Of a stretch of DNA of 63,765 bases, positions 51,518-59,908 are shown piece by piece (the first letter of the stretch is position 1; each line of letters opens with the position of its first letter). The translations under genes and the position numbers were made by a program. Below the pieces are notes generated by a model. The model ran no database searches. It was not told where the DNA came from and saw only the letters and a program-made list of their open reading frames with translations. The DNA is from Deltaproteobacteria bacterium PRO3. Lineage in GTDB: Bacteria > UBA10199 > DSSB01. The stretch covers positions 1-63,765 of the forward strand of contig SZOV01000006.1 of assembly GCA_030263375.1 (NCBI GenBank), written 5' to 3'.

Positions 51518-51961
51518 ATGACTCGAGGCGAACAATGCAAGGCGAACGGATTCCGGTGCTGCGCGCTCTCCCTGGTGCGCGTGGCCTTGGGCTTCATTTT
51601 CTTCATGCACGGGGCGCACAAGGCCCTGGGCTGGTTCGGCGGGCCGGGACTTGAGGCGATGGTCGGGATGATGACCAAGAACGGCCTGCCCGCGGCGCTG
51701 GCCTATATGGTGATTTTCGGCGAGCTGTTGGGCGGCATCGCGCTGATGGCGGGGTTTTTGAGCCGACTCGCCGCGCTGGGCATCGGGATCATCATGGCGG
51801 GCGCCATCTTCACCGTGCACGGGAAGAACGGCTTTTTCCTCCAGAACCAGGGTTTCGAGTACAACCTGGCCTTGATCTCGATGGCGCTGGCCGTGATGGT
51901 GGGAGGCGGAGGCTGTCTCGCGCTGGACAGCTTTTTTTGCCGGAAGAAAGAGGCGGCCTAA
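51518..51961 (+). CDS. DoxX family membrane protein
   Basis: 147 residues, four transmembrane helices. Family signatures SLVRVALGFIFFMHGAHKAL, VIFGELLGGIALMAGF and AIFTVHGKNGFFLQNQGFEYN. DoxX proteins take part in thiosulfate oxidation or membrane oxidoreductase complexes. AAGGAGG site. The stop overlaps the convergent neighbour (CTAA). Confidence 0.92.
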   Translation: MTRGEQCKANGFRCCALSLVRVALGFIFFMHGAHKALGWFGGPGLEAMVGMMTKNGLPAALAYMVIFGELLGGIALMAGFLSRLAALGIGIIMAGAIFTVHGKNGFFLQNQGFEYNLALISMALAVMVGGGGCLALDSFFCRKKEAA

Positions 51962-52275
51962 CGATTGGCGTTGATGTCGAGGATCAACGAGTCCACCGCG
52001 CCGTTGTAGCTGCTGGCGGGATTTTTCACGCAGTAGGCGTCGATCCAGGCCAGCACCGTCGCGGGGTCTTTGCCGCGGGTCATGTCGAAGTTCTTCATCG
52101 CGTTGATGCCGGAGATATAGCCCTGCCCCCAATACTTGAAGGCGTCTTTGTCGGCCCCGGTGCTCTGGTTGTACTTGGCGCAGCTCATGCCTCCCGGGCC
52201 GTAGATGTTGACGGCGGCGTGGGCGGCGGAGGTTAGCAGGAAGGTGAGTATCAGGGCGAGCGGGGCGTGTTTCAT
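51958..52275 (-). CDS. small periplasmic protein, HdeA/Rap1a-like
   Basis: 105 residues. Signal peptide ends AHAA. Two cysteines (GGMSCAKYNQS, DAYCVKNP) should pair in the periplasm. The pattern YWGQGYISGINAMKN, AWIDAYCVKNP and DSLILDI resembles small helical proteins of the HdeA/Rap1a-Tai type, which act as acid chaperones or immunity proteins. Assignment is by pattern only. Confidence 0.6.
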   Translation of the reverse strand: MKHAPLALILTFLLTSAAHAAVNIYGPGGMSCAKYNQSTGADKDAFKYWGQGYISGINAMKNFDMTRGKDPATVLAWIDAYCVKNPASSYNGAVDSLILDINANR

Positions 52276-52348
52276 AAGGAATTCCTTTTTGTGCGATATA
52301 GTAGGGGCTGCGCCAAGCGCCGTCAAACCCAATATGGGGCCTGAACCT

Positions 52349-53038
52349 ATGAAGTCCAAAGATCCGAAGTCGAATCCTGCTCCCATTCCCTTGTTTCAAG
52401 CCCATCCCTGGCACGGCGTGCCGCCGAGCGCCGGGGACGGCATCTACCATGCCTTCATCGAAATCGTCCCCACCGACGTCGTGAAATACGAGCTCGACAA
52501 GTCTTCCGGGCAACTGCGTTTGGATCGTCCACATAGGTTTTCCAGCCTATGTCCGACGCTATATGGATTCATCCCCCAAACTTATTGCGGGGACCAAGTG
52601 GCGGCGCGTTGTGTCGCCCGGGTCGGCGGCACCGCCGTCGAGGGAGACGGGGATCCCCTGGACGTCTGTGTCCTGACCGAAAAGACCATCGCGCACGGCG
52701 GATTTGTGGCGAGGATGAAGCCCATCGGCGGTCTTCGGATGATCGACGGAAATCAGGCGGACGACAAGATCGTGGCCGTGCTGGATTCCGACTTGTCCTA
52801 TGGGAATTGGCAGGATATTTCCGAATGTCCGGCGGGGCTTCTGGACCGACTGAAGCATTACTTCTTGAGCTATAAGCGGGACCCCGGTGCCGCCGACCAT
52901 CCGGTGAGGATCGCCGAGGTCTACGACCGGGCGGAGGCGCTCAAGGTCCTTGAGCTGAGCCTGGCGGATTACCGGGCGAAATTCGGAAATCCGGAGGATC
53001 ATTTCGAGAGGTTTCGGAAGGGCCTTGGTTGGAACTAA
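52349..53038 (+). CDS. ppa: inorganic pyrophosphatase, family I
   Basis: 229 residues. Hydrolyses pyrophosphate to phosphate with Mg2+. Motifs LYGFIPQTYCGDQ, GDGDPLDVCVL (99-109) and ADDKIVAVLDSD carry the metal-binding aspartates. Slightly longer than typical bacterial enzymes because of an N-terminal extension and an insert after YELDKSSG. ATG 52349 is preferred, with GGGG upstream; ATG 52334 is an alternative. Confidence 0.93.
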   Translation: MKSKDPKSNPAPIPLFQAHPWHGVPPSAGDGIYHAFIEIVPTDVVKYELDKSSGQLRLDRPHRFSSLCPTLYGFIPQTYCGDQVAARCVARVGGTAVEGDGDPLDVCVLTEKTIAHGGFVARMKPIGGLRMIDGNQADDKIVAVLDSDLSYGNWQDISECPAGLLDRLKHYFLSYKRDPGAADHPVRIAEVYDRAEALKVLELSLADYRAKFGNPEDHFERFRKGLGWN

Positions 53039-53859
53039 GGCCGCCGCGGTTCCCAACGGTAAGATACCAGGCGCGGAGGATTCTCGATCGCGGCGAAGTT
53101 GTCGGCGAAGTCGTGATCGCTTCCGAAAATGAGCGCCACTCTTTCTTCGGGGTGGGAGCTTAAAAATTCCGTCACGCGGCGCGCCGCGTAGGTTTCGCGG
53201 GATTCGTCGAAGGCCTCCAAGGCGGCCGCGATGTCCTCGCCCCGGCGATGGCGTGCCATCAATTCTTGCATTCGGGTCACGTTTTCCTCGCGATGGTTCG
53301 GCGTGGCCGCGCCGTGCAAATGCACATTGTCATGAAGGATTAAGTAAATCTGCTCGGCGCCGTAATTGAACAGGGCCAGGCGTTGCTCCAGATTCAGGTC
53401 TTCAAAGCGACTTGGTATGCGGCGAAACAGCTCACGGTATTCCCTTCCGTCGGGCCCCCGGGCGGCGCGGACGGCTTCGACCTCCTCGGCCGCGCTAAAA
53501 CCTTCCACAAAAAGATGGGTGATGCCCTCGTTCTCCAGGGTCTGGAGCGCGGCGAATTGGTTCCGGGCGGTGGCTTCGATGTATGCCAGGCGCTGCACCG
53601 GATCCCGGGGCATGTGCTCCTCCATGGCTTCGGGAAGGGCATGTTGCTGGCCCAGCCATAGGACCGTGCCGGCGCGCGGCGTTCCTTCCAGCTGCGTCTC
53701 GCGGCGCAGTTCCAGGGGAGGGGTCAGGTTGGGGATCTCCTCCGTTTCCGATTCGGATTCCGACGCTTGCCGCGAGCTTGAACTGCTGCAACCCGCGGGG
53801 AGTAGGAATAAGGCACCTCCGAAGAGGAGGGGGCCAAGGTGGCGAAGGGCCTGCGTCAT
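53035..53859 (-). CDS. lipoprotein, possibly ChaN/Tiki-like
   Basis: 274 residues. Lipobox PAGC. The mature part has VLWLGQQHALPEAMEEHM near the N-terminus, THLFVEGFSAAEEVEAV in the middle and VALIFGSDHDFADNF near the end, an order of G-E/Q-x-H, E-G and G-x-x-H seen in ChaN/Tiki/TraB hydrolase-like proteins. The catalytic nature is not secure because the GEXH motif reads GQQH. The ATG chosen gives a sound signal peptide though its ribosome site is weak. The stop overlaps ppa (CTAA). Confidence 0.6.
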   Translation of the reverse strand: MTQALRHLGPLLFGGALFLLPAGCSSSSSRQASESESETEEIPNLTPPLELRRETQLEGTPRAGTVLWLGQQHALPEAMEEHMPRDPVQRLAYIEATARNQFAALQTLENEGITHLFVEGFSAAEEVEAVRAARGPDGREYRELFRRIPSRFEDLNLEQRLALFNYGAEQIYLILHDNVHLHGAATPNHREENVTRMQELMARHRRGEDIAAALEAFDESRETYAARRVTEFLSSHPEERVALIFGSDHDFADNFAAIENPPRLVSYRWEPRRP

Positions 53860-54244
53860 GCCGTGGGTCCAGGAAACCGGATTTTCTCTCTCGACGTTTT
53901 CCCCGGCCATTTCCGCCCGCGGTCCGCGGCTCCACAGCATGGAGGTTTGCGCGGAAAATCTCCCCAACAGGGATGCCAGGCAATCCCCTTGAGATCTCCA
54001 CCGCTCCACGGAGGACTCGTTAAATGCGGGTGGTGCGGACTCCGCCGTCGATTCACAAGTGAGAGAAGGGGAAGAGTGCGTTACGGGACGGCAAAGGCTG
54101 GGAGGGCTCATGGGGAAACCTCGCTGGAGGTGCCCCTGGAAATTTATAAGTTACGAACGCCGGATTATCGAATTTCTTTTAAAAAGGTTGTGGGCGGCCG
54201 GGAAAGGCTAAGTAATCCATGGCGAATAAGAACAAGAATTGAAC

Positions 54245-54261
54245 AAGTAAGACGGGGCAAG
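54245..54261 (+). repeat. dispersed repeat, class A (variant)
   Basis: AAGTAAGACGGGGCAAG; not adjacent to any stop codon. Confidence 0.5.
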
Positions 54262-54365
54262 TTATATCTATTTGATAATATTGAATTTATTCGACGGACC
54301 CCGCCTTGTTTGGCAGCGCCCCTCATAGCTTCCCCGGCCGACGGCTTTAAAAAAATGTAAGGCCC

Positions 54366-54391
54366 TGTCGAGGATCCGATGGTCATCCGTC
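54366..54391 (+). promoter_or_regulatory. second ECF42-type promoter
   Basis: TGTCGA (54366-54371), 16 bases, CGTC (54388-54391): same boxes and identical spacing as the promoter of the sigma operon. Leader of about 30 nt before the YCII gene. Confidence 0.7.
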
Positions 54392-54430
54392 GTCAGGTTA
54401 GGTTGAATGACCGCCTATAAGGAGACGCCC

Positions 54431-54820
54431 ATGAAATTCATCTGCCTCGGATACATCGAAGAGGGCAAATTCGAATCGCTGCCCGACGACCAACGCGACG
54501 CCATGATCGACGAGTGTTTCAACTACGACGACTTCTTGCGGAAGAACGGGCACTTCGTCGGCGGCGAGGCCCTGCAGGGCCCCCGCACCGGCGTCACCCT
54601 GCGTTGGCAGGATGGGAAGGCGACGGTCACCGACGGCCCTTACGCCGAGACCAAGGAGCAGCTGGGCGGCATCCTATTGCTCGAGGCCCGGGACCTGAAG
54701 CACGCGATCGAGCTGATGTCGAAACATCCCGGCGTGAAGGCCGGTCCCTTCGAGATCCGCCCGGCCGGCGACCTCACCGGCATGATTCGCGACAGCGAAA
54801 AACGCCGCGGGATAAAATAA
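54431..54820 (+). CDS. YCII/DGPF family protein
   Basis: 129 residues with the variant motif [18 protein letters not shown] (Tyr for Phe in DGPF). ATAAGGAG site. Two-gene unit with the PhnB-like gene, 3 kb from the ECF42 operon and under a matching promoter, so it is a probable second target of that sigma factor. Confidence 0.92.
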   Translation: MKFICLGYIEEGKFESLPDDQRDAMIDECFNYDDFLRKNGHFVGGEALQGPRTGVTLRWQDGKATVTDGPYAETKEQLGGILLLEARDLKHAIELMSKHPGVKAGPFEIRPAGDLTGMIRDSEKRRGIK

Positions 54821-54855
54821 TATTCATCTGCAATACCGACAATACGGAGGAAATC

Positions 54856-55281
54856 ATGAGCCCAACGACCGACACCCCAGCGATCGAACCCTATCTCTTT
54901 TTCGACGGCTGCTGCGAGGAGGCCCTCGAGTTCTACCGCAAGGCCCTCGGCGCCGAAGTGGAGATGTTGATGCGATTCAAGGAAAATCCCGAGCCCGCCA
55001 TGAACCCGCCGGGCTCCACGGAGAAGATCATGCACGCGAGCTTCCGCATCGGCAAGGCCCGCGTGATGGCCTCGGATGGCAATTGCGCGGGGAAAGCCAG
55101 CTTCCAGGGATTCTCCCTTTCCTTGTCCGTCGCGAACGCCGCGGAGGCCGATCGCTATTTCGCCGCGCTGGCCGAGGGAGGTCAGGTGCAGATGCCCCTG
55201 GCGAAGACCTTCTTCTCCCCGCGCTTCGGGATGGTGGCCGACCGCTTCGGGGTGTCGTGGATGGTGATCGTGCCGGCCTAA
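54856..55281 (+). CDS. PhnB-like VOC family protein
   Basis: 141 residues. Single VOC module of the PhnB/3-demethylubiquinone type: IEPYLFFDGCCEEALEFYRK, GKARVMASDG, and the C-terminal FGMVADRFGVSWMVIVP. Soluble; ligand unknown. ACGGAGG site. Its last 50 bp are duplicated at 56105. Confidence 0.9.
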   Translation: MSPTTDTPAIEPYLFFDGCCEEALEFYRKALGAEVEMLMRFKENPEPAMNPPGSTEKIMHASFRIGKARVMASDGNCAGKASFQGFSLSLSVANAAEADRYFAALAEGGQVQMPLAKTFFSPRFGMVADRFGVSWMVIVPA

Positions 55282-55328
55282 GGCCGGATCGGTTTGGCAT
55301 GAGTGGTTTGGATCTCGAGGCCGAAGCC

Positions 55329-56012
55329 TTATAGGTAGGAATATATCAAATAAAAGTGACTGGCCGCGCCCGCAACGACGAAGCAATGCCAAACTTCGTG
55401 AAAACCGAATTTCCCGGGTAGGAGGTTGGGTTTTTCAAAGACGTAGATCAAACCGCCTACCGTGTAGAAGAGGCCGCCTAAGAGCAAGAAGGAAAAACCT
55501 TGCCAGTGGATGGCCTGGTATAAGGGCTTCATGATCCATAGGCCCATCCAGCCCATCCCGATAAAAAGAGAGGTCATGAGCCAGCGCGGCACGTGCGGAA
55601 AGAAACCCTTCAGCACTATCCCCAGGACGGCCAGCGCCCAAATGAGTCCCAGCACGGTCCAGCCCATGGCGTTCTTCATCACGATCACGCAGAAGGGAGT
55701 GAAGGTGCCGGCGATCATCAATGAGATCGAAAAGTAATCGTATAGCCAAAGACGGTGATTGGTCTTCGGAGAGCCGTGGATTCCGTGGTGAAGGGCGCTC
55801 GAGAGGAACATGTTGACCAGGCCAAACCCGTAAATAGCCAGAGCCCATACGTGCGAGGTCGGCTCGGTTGCCTTGGCGCGCACAATCATCAGCACAACGC
55901 CGACGAGGGAGAGCAAGGCGCCCACGGAGGAGATGATCGTGTTCCAGACCTCGTCGGTGACATGGAGGCTGCCGTCTTTGCTGCGCGGGGAAGCCGTCAT
56001 TGAATGGCTCAT
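55329..56012 (-). CDS. hemolysin III family (YqfA/HlyIII) membrane protein
   Basis: 227 residues, seven transmembrane helices. PAQR/HlyIII signatures SSALHHGIHGSPKTNHRLWLYDYFSIS (with SxxxH and D), GTFTPFCVIV and the C-terminal HEVWHCFVVAGAASHFYLIY with conserved histidines that bind zinc in this superfamily. Function in bacteria unknown, possibly lipid hydrolase or membrane stress. No ribosome site is outstanding. Confidence 0.92.
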   Translation of the reverse strand: MSHSMTASPRSKDGSLHVTDEVWNTIISSVGALLSLVGVVLMIVRAKATEPTSHVWALAIYGFGLVNMFLSSALHHGIHGSPKTNHRLWLYDYFSISLMIAGTFTPFCVIVMKNAMGWTVLGLIWALAVLGIVLKGFFPHVPRWLMTSLFIGMGWMGLWIMKPLYQAIHWQGFSFLLLGGLFYTVGGLIYVFEKPNLLPGKFGFHEVWHCFVVAGAASHFYLIYSYL

Positions 56013-56104
56013 CCCCCGCCTGTAGTGTATCGGAAAGCAAAGGTCTAGCCCAAATCCCTACTTCATGGCCGGGCCGCGGCGGAATGATTCCGAATAAATA
56101 ACCG

Positions 56105-56162
56105 TGCTTCGGGATGGTGGCCGACCGCTTCGGCGTTTCGTGGATGGTGATCGTTCGCGCCG
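56105..56162 (+). pseudogene. duplicated 3' fragment of the PhnB-like gene
   Basis: 56105-56154 matches 55223-55272 with two mismatches and encodes FGMVADRFGVSWMVIV. No start, no ribosome site, and the frame then runs into unrelated sequence. It flanks the hlyIII gene on the far side from the intact copy. Confidence 0.8.
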
Positions 56163-56189
56163 GAGTCGCGTCGTTGAACGGCCTACCGA

Positions 56190-56774
56190 TTACCGTGCCG
56201 ATCTCCAGGCCTCGAAGCCCCGTTGGGCGGCCCGATGGAGCAAGTCGAATTGGTCGCGCCAACTCTGCATCAAATTCTCGGCGGCGACGCGGCGCTGGTC
56301 CATCTCGCGTTCCCATTCCTTCATGCGTTCGAGGGCCGCGGCGCGGCGCGCCTCGAAGTCCTGCGCCCAGTCTTTTTCCCGGGTCTCGGCGGCAAGGCGG
56401 CGGGCTTCGTTGTCCTGTTTCCAGTCGGCTTCCCGCCGGGCCGCCGCCGCGCTCCGTGTCTCGAATTCCCGCTCCCATTGCTCCTGTTTCGCCTCTGCGG
56501 CGCGCCGTCGTTGCGCCTCGTCCGGTCTGGGCGCCTGCGCTCGCGCGTCGGGCGCTTCGTTCCTGTCCTCAACGTCCGCGTGCGGTATCAAGGAAATGGA
56601 CGTGCCTTGAAGCCGCGCGGCGGTCCTTCGATAGTCCTCCTCCGTCATGGTCACCGTGCGAAAGTATTGGCCGCCGTGGTGGATGTCGAAGGTGACGTTC
56701 TTGGCCTCGGCGATGCCGAGACCGGAGGCACAAAACAGGAGAAACAGCAGGCAAAAAAACCGAGGCTTGGACAT
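56190..56774 (-). CDS. secreted coiled-coil protein
   Basis: 194 residues. AGGAGG site; signal peptide with FFCLLFLLFCASGLG, cleavage near AEA-K. After 40 residues (VTFDIHHGGQYFRTVTMTEED) an Arg/Glu/Ala-rich coiled coil with about 22-residue repeats (RRAAEAKQEQWEREFETR, RREADWKQDNEARRLAAE, REKDWAQDFEARRAAALE) fills the rest. Periplasmic structural protein of unknown role. Confidence 0.65.
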   Translation of the reverse strand: MSKPRFFCLLFLLFCASGLGIAEAKNVTFDIHHGGQYFRTVTMTEEDYRRTAARLQGTSISLIPHADVEDRNEAPDARAQAPRPDEAQRRRAAEAKQEQWEREFETRSAAAARREADWKQDNEARRLAAETREKDWAQDFEARRAAALERMKEWEREMDQRRVAAENLMQSWRDQFDLLHRAAQRGFEAWRSAR

Positions 56775-57089
56775 AGACCCTCCTGGGGAAAAGACTGGAT
56801 GCGCTAAAAAAATAGCAAGAGGGGTGCCAGAAGAGCTTAATCGATAACTTGCTGGAATAATTGTGTTATTTAAAAACAGCTCCGGGCGCCTGTGCTCAGA
56901 AAACAAAATTAAAATATTCATTTTACAATTTTTTAACGGGCGGGAACCGGTGGTCAGGCAAATCCTGGAGAACGCGACCGGTAGAGGGTCGGCGAGTCGG
57001 GGGGTCGCGGCGGACCGAAATCGAGAATGCTTGTGGTTTTTCGAAAAAGAGAGAAAAATCTTCAGAACTTATTTTCATCCGGAGGGTCT
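56775..57089. other. divergent promoter region
   Basis: 315 bp between two secreted-protein genes, AT-rich in its left half; no gene, hairpin or clear promoter pair seen. Confidence 0.4.
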
Positions 57090-57332
57090 ATGCCGAAGAA
57101 AATCGTCCTGTTCGCAGCCTTGCTGACGCTTGCCGCGCCTTCTCTGAGTTTCGCCCTGGGGGAATGCCGGGAAGATCGCAAGAAATTCTGCCCGGGTGCC
57201 GGCTTGAACGAGGACAAGATCAAGGCCTGCTTGAAGTCCAACTACGCCAGCCTGTCCGAGCCTTGCAAGCAGATGATCAACGAGAAAATCGAGGAAAAGA
57301 TCGAGAAGAAGCTGGAGAGCCAAAGCAAATAA
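57090..57332 (+). CDS. small secreted cysteine-rich-repeat protein
   Basis: 80 residues starting MPKKIVLFAA behind GGAGG. Signal peptide ends SFAL. The mature part CREDRKKFCPG ... KIKACLKSNYASLSEPCKQ is one unit of the cysteine-rich (Golgi-type) repeat family, common in small proteobacterial periplasmic proteins, and ends in a Lys/Glu helix. A repeat copy follows the stop directly. Confidence 0.85.
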   Translation: MPKKIVLFAALLTLAAPSLSFALGECREDRKKFCPGAGLNEDKIKACLKSNYASLSEPCKQMINEKIEEKIEKKLESQSK

Positions 57333-57342
57333 AAAAGACGGC
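57325..57342 (+). repeat. dispersed repeat, class A (degenerate)
   Basis: GCAAATAAAAAAGACGGC, overlapping the TAA stop of the 57090 gene. Confidence 0.45.
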
Positions 57343-57400
57343 TCAGGGTGCGTCGAGACGGGTGGCAGTGGGGAGCAGAAAAGTCCTCCGGCTCGTTCTT

Positions 57401-58474
57401 CTATTTGGCGAGGTCTTGCATCTTCGCCTTCAACCTCAAGCTCACCACCTGCTGATCCTGTCTGACATACTGCAAATCCAAAAAGGTTTCGAAGAGACTG
57501 GGCGATTCCCGGCGATAGGCCGCGGGATCGACTTGGTTCAGGCGGGAGAGGAGGGCGTTGAGCTCTTGCTCCAACCCGTCTCGCTTATCGGCGAGCGAGG
57601 AACGGCCGGCGGGATTTTTCAGGACTTGGAGGGCCATGTCGAAGGCCTCGGCGTTGAGAGACTTTAAGCGCTGGAGGAGGGCGGGCTTCGATTCCGCAGG
57701 CGCCGCGGCAGCGGGAATCGCCGGCGATGAGCTGGCGGCGGCATTGGGAGCCGGTTGCTTGGCGGCAATTGCGGGCGCGGAGGTTTCTTTGGAGGGAGCG
57801 GTCGTGGGCGTCTCGGCCTGTGCGCTCGCGGCGCTTGCGGAGGTCTCTTCCGGGCTCCTGGGATAAAGATCAGCCTCCGGAATCCAGCCCTTGGGCTTTT
57901 GGTCCGCCTGGACCTGGGCCCAGCCTCCCTGCCAAGCCGAGACGGTGAGCACGGTGCCTCGCTTCGCGGAGCCGCGCGCGGGCGCGGCGGGATCCGGATT
58001 TTGGAAATAATGCGCCTTGGGATTTTGGACGATCCGAACCTCGGTCCAGGACCCGCCCTTGCTTTTGTCTAGCAGGGCGCCTGCTTCCTTCGCCAGCTTG
58101 GGGTTGAGCTGGGTGCAATCCCGTCTGAGCTTGTCCAGCTTGAGGAGCACGCTGGGATAGTTGGGGTTTGCCGTATAAAAGGTCAGCTGGCCCGAGGTCG
58201 CCTTGGCTTTTTTCTCCCCAGGCAGCCAAGCCGTGACGGAGTATTTGTCGCCCGTCTTTTTTCCGTAGAGGTAGAAACGGCATTCGCTGCTCGCCAGGTT
58301 GGGCGGTTCGTAAATGTCGTCGTAATAACCGGTGACGAACTCTTGGGACGGATCCACGCCCAAGGTCAATTTTTGATAGATGCCGGAGACGGGGGGATTG
58401 GGCTGGGCCTGCGCCATGGCCCCATCCGCGCCGCAGGCGCCCATCGCCAGCGCCAGGAGAAGGAATTTTTTCAT
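57401..58474 (-). CDS. secreted protein with SH3-like domain
   Basis: 357 residues. Signal peptide ends AMAQ. N-terminal domain (about 25-135) with one Cys pair (SECRFYLYG, RRDCTQLN); an SH3b-like domain (about 140-205: VRIVQNPKAHYFQNP, GWAQVQADQKPKGWIPEADLY); an Ala/Pro-rich linker; a C-terminal helical domain (LLQRLKSLNAEAFDMALQVL). SH3b domains usually bind peptidoglycan, so a periplasmic wall-binding role is likely. Confidence 0.75.
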   Translation of the reverse strand: MKKFLLLALAMGACGADGAMAQAQPNPPVSGIYQKLTLGVDPSQEFVTGYYDDIYEPPNLASSECRFYLYGKKTGDKYSVTAWLPGEKKAKATSGQLTFYTANPNYPSVLLKLDKLRRDCTQLNPKLAKEAGALLDKSKGGSWTEVRIVQNPKAHYFQNPDPAAPARGSAKRGTVLTVSAWQGGWAQVQADQKPKGWIPEADLYPRSPEETSASAASAQAETPTTAPSKETSAPAIAAKQPAPNAAASSSPAIPAAAAPAESKPALLQRLKSLNAEAFDMALQVLKNPAGRSSLADKRDGLEQELNALLSRLNQVDPAAYRRESPSLFETFLDLQYVRQDQQVVSLRLKAKMQDLAK

Positions 58475-58546
58475 GGGGGGATTTATGGCACGAAGGCGCC
58501 GGCGGAAGGAAATAAAATCCTCATGCGCCTTTTCCCCCCAGCTCCC

Positions 58547-58750
58547 TTACTCCCGAAAGCTACGGATGTAGTCTTCCAATTCATATTCATGATTGAAGAA
58601 GGCGAATTCCTCCTGCGGCGTTTGCTGCAAGTTGGTCTGCAGGGCCGAGCTGCGGGAATCGGTTTCGGCCTGGAAGAATTTTCGCAGCGTGGTCCAAAGA
58701 CCGACTTGGTGTTTGGAAAAGGTGACGTGGTTTAGCGCGATGCTTTTCAT
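58547..58750 (-). CDS. short cytosolic protein of unknown function
   Basis: 67 residues starting MKSIALNHVT behind AAGGAG. Amphipathic and acidic towards the end (EEFAFFNHEYELEDYIRSF). No family recognised. Separated from the next gene by a 340-bp region with two kinds of repeated motif that may be regulatory. Confidence 0.55.
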   Translation of the reverse strand: MKSIALNHVTFSKHQVGLWTTLRKFFQAETDSRSSALQTNLQQTPQEEFAFFNHEYELEDYIRSFRE

Positions 58751-59092
58751 GCGAGTTCTCCTTAGCCTTGTTTGTTTCCGAGCGATCATCGCTCTTGCCG
58801 AAACATAAGCAATCCCGGCGCCAAGTCAGGTACCATATATAAACGCAGATTTTTTCGGAGGATAAGCTCGGTGACGGTGGATGAGCCCCGATGCGAGACG
58901 GCGATTATCATTTTTAAAATGATAATCTGCCAAAATAATGACGGAATCTGCCAAGCCAATATCGCGTCATTTCCACGTCCCGTTGGCCACCCGCCTCAGG
59001 TGTTCTTCGTGGCTGATGCTGCTGGAGTCGGAAGACGGAAAGGACGTCGACGGCGATTGAGGAAGGCGATGGGTTGCAGGATCGATTAAAGT
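58751..59092. other. regulatory-looking intergenic region
   Basis: Holds a 25-bp palindrome (58903-58927), direct repeats AATCTGCCAA at 58924 and 58945 (21 bp apart), and a repeat-like GGAAGACGGAAAGG near 59032. The reading frame of the 59093 gene continues open past its TAA to 58967 (ending HEEHLRRVANGTWK), of doubtful meaning. Confidence 0.45.
58903..58927. promoter_or_regulatory. 25-bp perfect palindrome, Fur-box-like
   Basis: Arms GATTATCATTTT and AAAATGATAATC around a central T. The ATGATAATC halves resemble Fur boxes (GATAATGATAATCATTATC type) but spacing differs. It lies 153 bp upstream of the 58750 start. Confidence 0.5.
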
Positions 59093-59908
59093 TTAAGGCG
59101 AGACGCTATAGATTACCGAGGTTCCGCCGGGCAAGGCGCCGTCGGCGCCGACCGTGAGGGTTCCGCTGAGGGCCCCTGGCATGGCTTGGCCGACGAAATC
59201 GACCTGAACGTCGGGGAAACCGGCCACCGTGCCGCTTCCGCTGCAGGTGAAACTGCCGTTGTTTTGGATCGTCCCCTCGACCGTCACCCAGGGCGGATCC
59301 CCGAACATGCTGATGGCGTTGCCAGCGATGGCGACCTCGAGGAAGGGCGGGAATGCGCCGATAAAGGGCGCGTGGCCGCCGGGGTCGGAAACGACGGCGG
59401 TCGATATTTCGAAGGGCCCGCCCGAGCCCAATTGCCCCAGGATATCCTCATCGCCGCCGCAGATATCCGGGAGGCTGGGATCGCTGATCAAGGCTCGAAA
59501 GCCCAACTCGGCGAATGCGTCGAAGTCGACGATCTTCGTTTCGGACGGGGGCAGGTTTTCCGCCTCGGTGTAGGAGGGTCGCAGGATATAGTCTCCATTG
59601 GCCTGCTCTTCGTAGAGGAAGGCGGCATGAGGCGGCATCATGTCTTGGAGCAGGGTCAGGACTTGCCCGACGTTAAGGTCCAGCAGCACCGGCAAGTCGA
59701 CGGCTTGGGCGTCGAGCCGGGCCTGCAATTCGGGGTCGATGGAAAAATTGAGGCCGGAGAGCTTGGAGACGTCGAGCGCCACTTGCTGGAGCGTGGCGCC
59801 CGCGGCGAGATCGTAGGGCGAATCCCGCCAGTCCGAGGATCCGCCGCCGCAAGCGGCCAGGCAAGCCCAAAGCAATACCGCGCATGATTTCATCTTTCGA
59901 AGAATCAT
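59093..59908 (-). CDS. lipoprotein with STN-like N-terminal domain
   Basis: 271 residues. Lipobox LAAC. Residues 30-125 resemble the STN/secretin N domain (GATLQQVALDVSKLSGLNFS, VDLPVLLDLNVGQVLTLLQD), usually found in TonB-dependent and secretin proteins. The rest is strand-rich with one disulfide candidate. ATG 59908 has GGAGG and overlaps the stop of the protease gene (ATGA), so the two are translationally coupled. Confidence 0.7.
   Translation of the reverse strand: MILRKMKSCAVLLWACLAACGGGSSDWRDSPYDLAAGATLQQVALDVSKLSGLNFSIDPELQARLDAQAVDLPVLLDLNVGQVLTLLQDMMPPHAAFLYEEQANGDYILRPSYTEAENLPPSETKIVDFDAFAELGFRALISDPSLPDICGGDEDILGQLGSGGPFEISTAVVSDPGGHAPFIGAFPPFLEVAIAGNAISMFGDPPWVTVEGTIQNNGSFTCSGSGTVAGFPDVQVDFVGQAMPGALSGTLTVGADGALPGGTSVIYSVSP

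Larger units (their letters stand above)
53860..54430. other. 571-bp divergent intergenic region
   Basis: The frame of the lipoprotein stays open leftward-upstream to 54111 but lacks coding character. Contains a class A repeat (54245) and an ECF42 promoter (54366-54391). No other gene seen. Confidence 0.45.

Noticed and set aside
51216-51521. + strand 101-codon frame before doxX
   Set aside because: Ser/Thr-rich, no ribosome site, runs through the palindrome and into the doxX start.
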